In this document: one piece after another, positions 1-9,500 of the stretch
Layout of the letters: every line of letters begins with the position of its first letter
How positions within the stretch are numbered: position 1 is the first letter of the stretch
Assembly: GCF_047675955.1 (NCBI RefSeq)
Contig: NW_027327638.1
Location: forward strand, 124,001 to 188,000
DNA length: 64,000 bases
Reading direction: 5' to 3'
From: Chlorocebus sabaeus
Lineage: Eukaryota > Chordata > Mammalia > Primates > Cercopithecidae
Notes under the pieces: model-generated
The model's input: only the letters and a program-made list of their open reading frames with translations
What the model was told of the DNA's origin: nothing
Databases searched by the model: none
Translations under genes and position numbers: made by a program

Positions 1-56
1 AAGCTCATAGTGACCTATAGTGAAAAAGGATATATCTTCAGTTAAAAACTGAAAAG

Positions 57-226
57 AAGCTTTCTGAGAAACTGCTTTGTGATATATGACTTCCACTCAC
101 TGAGTTACAGCTGTATTTCGTAGAGCTGTTTGGCAGTCTTATTTCTGTGGAATCTGAGAACTGTTATTTCGGATCCCTTTGAAGACTGAAGGGCCAAAGG
201 AAATATCCGTCGTTAAAGTTAGAAAG
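57..226 (+). repeat. Divergent class-2 monomer (position 1 of the HOR)
   Basis: A 170-bp monomer whose core differs strongly from the common class: CCACTCACTGAG, GTATTTCGTAGAGCTGTTTG, CTTATTTCTGTGGAATCTGA, CGGATCCCTTTGAAG and GGGCCAAAGGAAATATCCG. The pJ-alpha-type box is replaced by a sequence ending GGGCCAAAGGAA. The start of the next monomer (to about 257) keeps class-2 character, so the natural boundary of the class may be shifted about 30 bp from the HindIII phase used here. Confidence 0.85.
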
Positions 227-739
227 AAGCTTTCTGAGAAACTTCTTTGTGATTTGCGAATTCATTTCACAGAGTTACAGCTTTCCCCTCAAGAAGCCTT
301 TCGCTAAGATTATTCTTGCACAATTTGAAAAATGATATTTGGAAGCCAATAGACGGCTATGGTGAAAACGAAATATCCTCCGATAAAAACTGGAAAGAAG
401 CTTTCTGAGAAATTGCTTTGTGTTCTTTTAATTCATCTCACAGACTTACAGCTTTCCCCTCAGGAAGTCTTTCGCTAAGACTGTTCTTGTGGAATTTGAA
501 ATGTGATATTTGGTAGCCCATAGAGCGCTATGGAGAAAAGGAAATATCTTCAGATAAAAACTGTAAAGAACATTCCTGAGAAACTGCTTTGTGTTCTGTT
601 AATTCACCTAACAGAGTTACAGCTTTCCCCTCTAGAAGCCTTTTGCTAAGACTGTTCTTGCTGTATTTTCAAAGTGATATTTGGAAGCCCATAGAGGGCT
701 ACGGTGAAAAAGGATATAGCTTCAGTTAAAAACTGAAAG

Positions 740-910
740 AGTCTTTCTGAGAAACGGTTTAGTATTATGTGACTTCCACTCACTGAGTTACAGCTCTATT
801 TCCTAGAGCTGTTTGATAGCCTTATTTCTATGGAATCGGAGAACTGTTATTTTGGATCCCTTTGAAGACTATAGGGCCAAAGGAAATATCTGCCGCTAAA
901 AGTGAGAAAG
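740..910 (+). repeat. Divergent class-2 monomer (position 5 of the HOR)
   Basis: Class-2 core with CTCTATTTCCTAGAGCTG, TGGATCCCTTTGAAGAC and CTATAGGGCCAAAGGAAAT. It lacks AAGCTT at the junction (GAGTCTTTCTG instead). Confidence 0.85.
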
Positions 911-1212
911 AAGCTTTCTGAGAAACTTCTCTGAGATCTGTTAATTCATCTCACAGAGTTACAGCATTCCACTCAAGAAGCCTTTCGCTAGGACTGTTCT
1001 TTTTGAATTTGCAAAGTGATATTTCGAAGCCCATAGACGGCTGTGGTGAAAAGGGAAATACCTTCAGTTAAAAAATGGAAAGAAGCTTTCTAAGAAACTG
1101 CTTGGTGTTCTGTTACTTCATCTCAAAGAGTTACAGCTTTACCCTCAAAAAGACTTTTGCTAAGACTCTTCTTGTGTAATACTCATAGTGATATTTGTAA
1201 GCCCTTATAGGG

Positions 1213-1229
1213 CTATGGTGAAAAAGGAA
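1213..1229 (-). promoter_or_regulatory. pJ-alpha-type protein-binding motif (representative)
   Basis: CTATGGTGAAAAAGGAA is the reverse complement of the published 17-bp pJ-alpha consensus TTCCTTTTYCACCRTAG, with no mismatch. The motif, exact or with one or two changes, sits at the same place in most common-class monomers of the array and marks them as A-type. It is missing from the divergent monomers (CTATAGGGCCAAAGGAA, four mismatches). Binding is not shown by sequence. Confidence 0.75.
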
Positions 1230-1426
1230 ATATCCTAAGATAAAAGCTGAAAAGAAGCTTTCTGAGAAACTGCTTTGTGTTCTGTTAATTCACCTCACAG
1301 AGTTACAGCTTTCCCCTTAAGAAGCCTTTCGCTAAGACTGTTCTTGTGGAATTTGCAGAGTGGTATTTGTAAGCCCATAGAGGGCTATGGTGAAAAAGGA
1401 AATATCTTAAGATAAAAACTGAAAAG

Positions 1427-1596
1427 AACATTTCTGAGAAACTGCTTTGTGATACGTGACTTCCACTCACTGAGTGAGAGCTATATGTCATAGAGCTGTT
1501 TGCTAACCTTATTTCTGTGGAATCTGAGAAGGGATAATTCGGTTCTCGTTGAAGACTATAGGGCCAAAGGAAATATCCGCCATAAACGTGAGAAAG
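1427..1596 (+). repeat. Divergent class-2 monomer (position 9, inside 857-bp block A)
   Basis: Class-2 core with CTATATGTCATAGAGCTG, GGATAATTCGGTTCTCG and CTATAGGGCCAAAGG. It is duplicated with its block at 2284-2453 (position 14). Confidence 0.85.
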
Positions 1597-1746
1597 AAGC
1601 TTTCTGAGAAACAGCTTTCTGATCTGTGAATTCATCCCACAGAGTTACAGCTTTCCCCTGAGGAAGCCTTTCGCTATGACTGTTCTTGTGGAATTTGCAA
1701 CGTGACATTTCGAAGGCCATAGAGAGCTATGGTGAAAAGGAAATAT

Positions 1747-1764
1747 CTTCGGTTTAAAACGGGA
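1747..1764 (+). other. CENP-B-box-like element with one extra base (block A, unit 1)
   Basis: CTTCGGTTTAAAACGGGA has both conserved halves of the CENP-B box (TTCG and CGGG) separated by 8 rather than 7 bases. It lies about 20 bp downstream of where the canonical box sits in B-type monomers. It recurs in every 857-bp block: 1747, 2604, 8265, 13926, 14783, 20443, 21300, 26961, 27818, 33479, 34336, 39997, 40854, 46514, 47371, 48228, 53888, 54745 and 60406. Function is doubtful. Confidence 0.5.
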
Positions 1765-2111
1765 AAGAAGCTTTCTGAGACACTGCGTTGTGTTCTGTTA
1801 ATTCATCTCACAATGTTACAGCTTTCCCCTCACGAAGCCTTTCCCTAAGACTGTTCTTGTCGAATTTGGGAAGTGATATTTAGAAGCCTACAGAGGTCTA
1901 CAGTGAAAAAGGAAATAACCTAAGATAAAAACTGAAAATAAGCTTTCTGAAAAACTGCTTTGTGTTCTCTTAATTCATCTCACAGAGTTACAGCTTTCCT
2001 CTCAAGAATCCTTTCGCTAAGACTGTTCTTGTGCAATTTAGAACGTGATATTTAGAAGCCCATAGAGGGCTATGGAGAAAAAGGAAATGTCCTTAGATAA
2101 AAACTGGAAAG

Positions 2112-2968
2112 AAGCTTTCTGAGAAACTGCTTTGTGTTCTGTTAATTCACCTCACAGAGTTACAGCTTTCCCCTTAAGAAGCCTTTCGCTAAGACTGTTC
2201 TTGTGGAATTTGCAGAGTGGTATTTGTAAGCCCATAGAGGGCTATGGTGAAAAAGGAAATATCCTAAGATAAAAACTGAAAAGAACATTTCTGAGAAACT
2301 GCTTTGTGATACGTGACTTCCACTCACTGAGTGAGAGCTATATGTCATAGAGCTGTTTGCTAACCTTATTTCTGTGGAATCTGAAAAGGGATAATTCGGT
2401 TCCCTTTGAAGACTATAGGGCCAAAGGAAATATCCGCCATAAAAGTGAGAAAGAAGCTTTCTGAGAAACAGCTTTCTGATCTGTAAATTCATCCCACAGA
2501 GTTACAGCTTTCCCCTGAGGAAGCCTTTCGCTATGACTGTTCTTGTGGAATTTGCAAAGTGACATTTCGAAGCCCATAGAGAGCTATGGTGAAAAGGAAA
2601 TATCTTCGGTTTAAAACGGGAAAGAAGCTTTCTGAGACACTGCGTTGTGTTCTGTTAATTCATCTCACAAAGTTACAGCTTTCCCCTCACGAAGCCTTTC
2701 CCTAAGACTGTTCTTGTCGAATTTGGGAAGTGATATTTAGAAGCCTACAGAGGTCTACAGTGAAAAAGGAAATAACCTAAGATAAAAACTGAAAATAAGC
2801 TTTCTGAAAAACTGCTTTGTGTTCTCTTAATTCATCTCACAGAGTTACAGCTTTCCTCTCAAGAATCCTTTTGCTAAGACTGTTCTTGTGCAATTTAGAA
2901 CGTGATATTTAGAAGCCCATAGAGGGCTATGGAGAAAAAGGAAATGTCCTTAGATAAAAACTGGAAAG
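2112..2968 (+). repeat. 857-bp five-monomer block, type B, unit 1 (monomers 13-17)
   Basis: Tandem copy of the preceding block, with roughly ten differences in 857 bp. Type B markers are CTGAAAAGGG, GGTTCCCTTTG, ATAAAAGTGAG, CTGTAAATTC, GCAAAGTGAC, CGAAGCCC and CACAAAGTTAC. Confidence 0.93.
2284..2453 (+). repeat. Divergent class-2 monomer (position 14, inside 857-bp block B)
   Basis: Block-B copy of the position-9 monomer, with CTGAAAAGGG and GGTTCCCTTTG in place of the block-A readings. Confidence 0.85.
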
Positions 2969-3944
2969 AAGCTTTCTGAGAAACTGCTTTGTGTTCTGTT
3001 AATTCATCTCACAGAGTTACAGCTTTCCCCTCGAGAAGCCTTTCGCTATGACTGTTCTTGTGTAATTCGCAAAGTAATATTTGGAAGCCCATATAGGGTT
3101 ATGGTGAAAAAAGGAATATCTTCAGTTAGAAACTGTATAGAAGCTTTCTGAGAAACTGCTTTGTTTTCTGTTAAATCATCTCACAGTGTTACAGCTTTCC
3201 CCTCAAGAAGTCTTTCGTTAAGACTGTTCTTGTGGAATTTGCAAAGTGAAATTTGGAAGCCCATAGAGGGCTATGGTGAAAAAGGAAATGTCCTCAGATG
3301 AAAACTAGAAAGAAGCTTCTTGAGAAACTACTTTGTGTTCCGTTAATTCATCTCACACAGTTACAGCTTTGCCCTCCAGAAACCGTTCATTAAGACCGTT
3401 CTTGTGGAATTTTCAAAGTGCTATTTGGAAACCCATAGGGGGCTATGGTGAAAAAGGAAATATCTTCAGTTATAAACTGGAAAGAAGTTTTCTGAGAAAC
3501 TGCTTTGTGTTCTGTTAATTCATCTGACAGTGTTACACCTTTCCCCTCAAGAAGCATTCCGCTAAGACTGTTCTTGTGGAATTTGCAAAGTGACATTTGG
3601 AAGCCCATAGAGGGCTGTGGTGAAAAAGAAATTTCCTAAGATAAGAACTGAAAAGAAGCTTTCTGAGAAACGACTTTGTGTTCTGTTAATTCATCTTATA
3701 GAATTACAGCTTTCCCCTCAAGAAGTCGTTCAGTAAGACTGTTCTTGTGGAATTTGCAAAGTGATATTTGGAAGCCCATAGAGGACCATGGTGTAAAGGA
3801 AATATCTTCAGATAAAAACTGGAAAGTAGCTTTCTGAGAAATTGCTTTGTGTTCTGTTAATTCATCTCTCAGAATTACGGCTTTCCCCTCAAGAAAACTT
3901 TCGCTAAAGCTGTTTTTGTGGAATTTGGAAAAAGGTATATGGAA

Positions 3945-3964
3945 AACCATAGAGATCTATGGTT
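3945..3964. other. Short inverted repeat, 8-bp stem (representative dyad)
   Basis: AACCATAG, AGAT, CTATGGTT forms a perfect 8-bp stem with a 4-base loop in monomer 23. Most common monomers have the shorter form CCATAG-N4-CTATGG at the same place (for example 518-533 and 1375-1390), overlapping the alternative stem AGCCC-ATAGA-GGGCT (1372-1386). Confidence 0.7.
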
Positions 3965-4686
3965 AAAAAGAAAATATCCTAAGATAAAAACTGAAAAGAA
4001 AATTTCTGAGAAACTGCTTTGTGTTCTCTGAATTCATCTCACAGACTTACAGCTTTCCCCTCAAGAAACCGTTCACTAAGACTGTCCTCGTTGATTTTGC
4101 AAAGTGATATTTGGAAGCCCATAGAGCGCTATGGGGAAAAAGGAAATATCTTCAGTTAAAAAGTGGAAAGAACGTTTCTGAGAAACTGCTTTGTGTTCTG
4201 TTAATCCATCTCACAGAGGTACAGCATTCCCCTCAAGAAGTCGTTTACTAAGACTGTTCTTGTGAAATTTGCGAAGTGATATTTGGAAGTGCTTAGAGAA
4301 CTATGGTGAAAAAGGAAATATCGTAAGGTAAAAACTGAAAAGAAGCTTTCTGAGAAACTGCTTTGTGTTTTGTTAATTCATCTCAGAGAGTTACAGCTTT
4401 CCGAACAAAAAGGCATTCACTAAGACTGATCTTGTGTTATTTTCAAATTGATATTTGGAAGCCCATAGAGGGCTATGGTGAAAAGGGAAATATCTTCAGT
4501 TAAAAACTGGAAAGAAGCTTTCTGAGAAACGGTTTTGTGTTCTCTTAGTTCATCTCACAGAGTTACAGCTTTCCCCTCAAGAAGCCTTTCACCAAGACTG
4601 TTCTTGTGGAATTTCCAAAGTGGTCTTTGGAAGTCCATACATCGCTATGGTGAAAAAGGATATAGCTTCAGTTAAAAAGTGAAAAG

Positions 4687-4857
4687 AAGCTTTCCGAGGA
4701 ACTGCTTTGTGATATGTGATTTCCTGTCACTGAGAAACAGCTGTATTTCGTAGAACTGTTGGCTAGGCTTATTTCTGTGGAATCTGAGAAATGTTACTTC
4801 GGATCTCTTTGAAGACTATAGGTCCAAAGGAAATATCCGCCACTAAAAGTGTGAAAG
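4687..4857 (+). repeat. Divergent class-2 monomer (position 28 of the HOR)
   Basis: The most separate member of the class: CCTGTCACTGAG, GTATTTCGTAGAACTG, TTACTTCGGATCTCTTTG and CTATAGGTCCAAAGG. It stands 14 monomers after position 14 and 11 before the next unit's position 1. Confidence 0.85.
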
Positions 4858-5200
4858 AAGCTTTCTGAGAAACTTCTTTGAGTTCTGTGAATTGATCTCA
4901 CAGAGCTACAGTTTCCCCTCAAGAGGCCTTTCGCTAAGACTGTTCTCGTGGAATTTGCAAAGTGATATTTGGAAAACAATAGAGGGCTATGGTGAAAAAG
5001 GAAATATCCTAAGATAAAAACTGAAAAGAAGCTTTTTGAGAAACTGTTTTGCGTACCGTTAATTCATCTCACAGAGTTATAGCTTTCCCCTCAAGAAGCC
5101 GTTCATTAAGACTGTTGTTGTGAAATTTGCAAAATGATATTTGGAAGCTCATAGAGGGCTATGGTGAAAATGGAAATATCTTCAGTTAAAAACTGGAGAG

Positions 5201-5371
5201 AAGCTTTCTGAGAAACTGCTTTGTGTTCTGTTAATTCATACACAGAGTTACACCTTTCCTATCACGAATCCTTTCGCTAAGACTGTTCTTGTGGAGTTTA
5301 CAAAGTGATATTTGGAAGCCCATAGAGGGGTACGGTTAAAAAGGAAATTTCCTCACATAAAAACTGGAAAG
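5201..5371 (+). repeat. Monomer 31, duplicate partner of monomer 33
   Basis: 171 bp, nearly the same as 5544-5714. Shared unusual readings are CTGGAGAGAAGC at the start, TTTCCTATCA, GTGGAGTTTACAAAG, GAGGGGTACG and AAGGAAATTTCCTCACAT. About five differences separate the pair. Monomers 32 and 34 that follow each are not specially similar, so one monomer rather than the dimer was copied. Confidence 0.85.
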
Positions 5372-5543
5372 AAGCTTTCTGAGAAACTGCTTTGTGTTTT
5401 GTTAATTCATCTCACAGTATTACAGCTCTACCCTCAAGAAGCCCTTCACTAAGACTGTTCTTCTGGAATTTCCAAAGAGATATTTGGAAGCCCATAGAGC
5501 GCTATGGTGAAAAAGGAAATATCTTCAGTTAAAAACTGGAGAG

Positions 5544-5714
5544 AAGCTTTCTGAGAAACTTCTTTGTGTTCTGTTAATTCATGCACAGAGTTACAGCTTT
5601 CCTATCAAGAATCCTTTCGCTAAGACTGTTCTTGTGGAGTTTACAAAGTGATATTTGGAAGCCCATAGAGGGGTACGTTTAAAAAGGAAATTTCCTCACA
5701 TAAAAACTGGAAAG
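5544..5714 (+). repeat. Monomer 33, duplicate partner of monomer 31
   Basis: Same unusual readings as monomer 31; differs for example at ACTTCTTTG (ACTGCTTTG in 31), ATGCACAG (ATACACAG) and TACGTTTAA (TACGGTTAA). Both end in a 12-bp perfect palindrome, AGGAAATTTCCT. Confidence 0.85.
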
Positions 5715-6518
5715 AAGTTTTCTGAGAAACTGCTTTGTGTTCTGTTAATTCATCTCACAGAGTTACAGCTTACCCCTCAAGAAGCATTTCGCTAAGACTG
5801 TTCTTGTGGAATTTGCAATGTGATATTTGGAAGCCCATGGAGGGATATGGTGAAAAAGGAAATATCTTCAATTAAAAACTGGAAAGAAGCTTTCTGAGAA
5901 ACTGCTTTGTTTTCTGTTAATTCATCTCACAGAGTTTCAGCTTTCCCCTCCAGATGTCTTTCGCTAAGACGGTTCTCGTGGAATTTGCAAAGTGATATTT
6001 GGAAGCCGTGAGAGGGCTATGGTGTAAAAGGAAATGTCCTCGGATCAAAAATGGAAAGAAGCTTTCCAACAAACTGTTTTGTGTTCTGTTAATTTATCTG
6101 GCAGTGTTTCAGCTTTCCCCTCAAGAAGCCGTTCGCTAAGACTGTTCTTGTGGAATTTGCAAAGTGATATTTGAAAGCCCGTCGAGTTCTATGGTGAAAA
6201 AGGAAATACCTTCAGTTAAAAACTGGAAAGAAACTTTCTGAGAAACTGCTTTGTATTCTGTTAATTCACCTCACAGAGTTTCAGCTTTCCCCTCTAGAAG
6301 CCTTTCACTAAGACTGTTCTTGTGGAATTTGCAAAGTGATATTTGTAAGCCCATAGAAGTCGATGGTGAAAACGTAAATATCCTAAGATAAAAACTGAAA
6401 AGAACCATTCTGAGAAACTGCTTTGTGTTTTGTTAATTCATCTGACAGAGTTACAGGTTTCCCTTCAAGAAGCCTTTCGCTAAGACAGTTCTTGTGGAAT
6501 ATGCAAAGTGATATTTGG

Positions 6519-9500
6519 AAGCTCATAGTGACCTATAGTGAAAAAGGATATATCTTCAGTTAAAAACTGAAAAGAAGCTTTCTGAGAAACTGCTTTGTGA
6601 TATATGACTTCCACTCACTGAGTTACAGCTGTATTTCGTAGAGCTGTTTGGCAGTCTTATTTCCGTGGAATCTGAGAACTGTTATTTCGGATCCCTTTGA
6701 AGACTGAAGGGCCAAAGGAAATATCCGTCGTTAAAGTTAGAAAGAAGCTTTCTGAGAAACTTCTTTGTGATTTGCGAATTCATTTCACAGAGTTACAGCT
6801 TTCCCCTCAAGAAGCCTTTCGCTAAGATTATTCTTGCACAATTTGAAAAATGATATTTGGAAGCCAATAGACGGCTATGGTGAAAACGAAATATCCTCCG
6901 ATAAAAACTGGATAGAAGCTTTCTGAGAAATTGCTTTGTGTTCTTTTAATTCATCTCACAGACTTACAGCTTTCCCCTCAGGAAGTCTTTCGCTAAGACT
7001 GTTCTTGTGGAATTTGAAATGTGATATTTGGTAGCCCATAGAGCGCTATGGAGAAAAGGAAATATCTTCAGATAAAAACTGTAAAGAACATTCCTGAGAA
7101 ACTGCTTTGTGTTCTGTTAATTCACCTAACAGAGTTACAGCTTTCCCCTCTAGAAGCCTTTTGCTAAGACTGTTCTTGCTGTATTTTCAAAGTGATATTT
7201 GGAAGCCCATAGAGGGCTACGGTGAAAAAGGATATAGCTTCAGTTAAAAACTGAAAGAGTCTTTCTGAGAAACGGTTTAGTATTATGTGACTTCCACTCA
7301 TTGAGTTACAGCTCTATTTCCTAGAGCTGTTTGATAGCCTTATTTCTATGGAATCGGAGAACTGTTATTTTGGATCCCTTTGAAGACTATAGGGCCAAAG
7401 GAAATATCTGCCGCCTAAAGTGAGAAAGAAGCTTTCTGAGAAACTTCTCTGAGATCTGTTAATTCATCTCACAGAGTTACAGCATTCCACTCAAGAAGCC
7501 TTTCGCTAGGACTGTTCTTTTTGAATTTGCAAAGTGATATTTCGAAGCCCATAGACGGCTGTGGTGAAAAGGGAAATACCTTCAGTTAAAAAATGGAAAG
7601 AAGCTTTCTAAGAAACTGCTTGGTGTTCTGTTACTTCATCTCAAAGAGTTACAGCTTTACCCTCAAAAAGACTTTTGCTAAGACTCTTCTTGTGTAATAC
7701 TCATAGTGATATTTGTAAGCCCTTATAGGGCTATGGTGAAAAAGGAAATATCCTAAGATAAAAGCTGAAAAGAAGCTTTCTGAGAAACTGCTTTGTGTTC
7801 TGTTAATTCACCTCACAGAGTTACAGCTTTCCCCTTAAGAAGCCTTTCGCTAAGACTGTTCTTGTGGAATTTGCAGAGTGGTATTTGTAAGCCCATAGAG
7901 GGCTATGGTGAAAAAGGAAATATCCTAAGATAAAAACTGAAAAGAACATTTCTGAGAAACTGCTTTGTGATACGTGACTTCCACTCACTGAGTGAGAGCT
8001 ATATGTCATAGAGCTGTTTGCTAACCTTATTTCTGTGGAATCTGAGAAGGGATAATTCGGTTCTCGTTGAAGACTATAGGGCCAAAGGAAATATCCGCCA
8101 TAAACGTGAGAAAGAAGCTTTCTGAGAAACAGCTTTCTGATCTGTGAATTCATCCCACAGAGTTACAGCTTTCCCCTGAGGAAGCCTTTCGCTATGACTG
8201 TTCTTGTGGAATTTGCAACGTGACATTTCGAAGGCCATAGAGAGCTATGGTGAAAAGGAAATATCTTCGGTTTAAAACGGGAAAGAAGCTTTCTGAGACA
8301 CTGCGTTGTGTTCTGTTAATTCATCTCACAATGTTACAGCTTTCCCCTCACGAAGCCTTTCCCTAAGACTGTTCTTGTCGAATTTGGGAAGTGATATTTA
8401 GAAGCCTACAGAGGTCTACAGTGAAAAAGGAAATAACCTAAGATAAAAACTGAAAATAAGCTTTCTGAAAAACTGCTTTGTGTTCTCTTAATTCATCTCA
8501 CAGAGTTACAGCTTTCCTCTCAAGAATCCTTTCGCTAAGACTGTTCTTGTGCAATTTAGAACGTGATATTTAGAAGCCCATAGAGGGCTATGGAGAAAAA
8601 GGAAATGTCCTTAGATAAAAACTGGAAAGAAGCTTTCTGAGAAACTGCTTTGTGTTCTGTTAATTCATCTCACAGAGTTACAGCTTTCCCCTCGAGAAGC
8701 CTTTCGCTATGACTGTTCTTGTGTAATTCGCAAAGTAATATTTGGAAGCCCATATAGGGTTATGGTGAAAAAAGGAATATCTTCAGTTAGAAACTGTATA
8801 GAAGCTTTCTGAGAAACTGCTTTGTTTTCTGTTAAATCATCTCACAGTGTTACAGCTTTCCCCTCAAGAAGTCTTTCGTTAAGACTGTTCTTGTGGAATT
8901 TGCAAAGTGAAATTTGGAAGCCCATAGAGGGCTATGGTGAAAAAGGAAATGTCCTCAGATGAAAACTAGAAAGAAGCTTCTTGAGAAACTACTTTGTGTT
9001 CCGTTAATTCATCTCACACAGTTACAGCTTTGCCCTCCAGAAACCGTTCATTAAGACCGTTCTTGTGGAATTTTCAAAGTGCTATTTGGAAACCCATAGG
9101 GGGCTATGGTGAAAAAGGAAATATCTTCAGTTATAAACTGGAAAGAAGTTTTCTGAGAAACTGCTTTGTGTTCTGTTAATTCATCTGACAGTGTTACACC
9201 TTTCCCCTCAAGAAGCATTCCGCTAAGACTGTTCTTGTGGAATTTGCAAAGTGACATTTGGAAGCCCATAGAGGGCTGTGGTGAAAAAGAAATTTCCTAA
9301 GATAAGAACTGAAAAGAAGCTTTCTGAGAAACGACTTTGTGTTCTGTTAATTCATCTTATAGAATTACAGCTTTCCCCTCAAGAAGTCGTTCAGTAAGAC
9401 TGTTCTTGTGGAATTTGCAAAGTGATATTTGGAAGCCCATAGAGGACCATGGTGTAAAGGAAATATCTTCAGATAAAAACTGGAAAGTAGCTTTCTGAGA

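Larger units (their letters stand above)
1255..2111 (+). repeat. 857-bp five-monomer block, type A, unit 1 (monomers 8-12)
   Basis: Five monomers of 172, 170, 171, 172 and 172 bp, followed immediately by a near-identical copy at 2112. Type A markers are GGTTCTCGTTG, ATAAACGTGAG, CTGTGAATTC, GCAACGTGAC, CGAAGGCC and CACAATGTTAC. The second monomer of the block (1427-1596) is of the divergent class. Confidence 0.93.
1..6518 (+). repeat. HOR unit 1, standard 38-mer (6518 bp)
   Basis: Reference unit for this annotation. Monomers, phased at the AAGCTTTCTGAG position, start at 57, 227, 398, 569, 740, 911, 1083, 1255, 1427, 1597, 1768, 1940, 2112, 2284, 2454, 2625, 2797, 2969, 3141, 3313, 3485, 3656, 3827, 3999, 4171, 4343, 4515, 4687, 4858, 5029, 5201, 5372, 5544, 5715, 5887, 6059, 6231 and 6403 (monomers 1-38). 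Bases 1-56 are the tail of the preceding monomer 38. Two 857-bp blocks are present (monomers 8-12 and 13-17). Private variants include CACTAAG instead of CGCTAAG near 6307 and CTGACAGAG near 6433. Confidence 0.95.

Noticed and set aside
740..910. The divergent monomers as an inserted mobile element
   Set aside because: They have monomer length, keep the alpha-satellite ends, and show no terminal repeats, target-site duplication or poly-A tail. They are an alternative monomer class.
1303..1635. 110-codon open frame on the - strand repeated in every 857-bp block
   Set aside because: Its repetition follows the satellite block exactly. Blocks with different bases change the peptide freely, and no known domain is visible.
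3333..3518. 61-codon open frame on the + strand in each unit, overlapping - strand frames
   Set aside because: It lies across monomers 20 and 21, overlaps another frame on the opposite strand, and has no family resemblance.
5343..5352. GGAAATTTCC, a NF-kappaB-like decamer
   Set aside because: A perfect palindrome that arises from the local monomer sequence in two of 38 monomers; no promoter context, so not called as a regulatory site.
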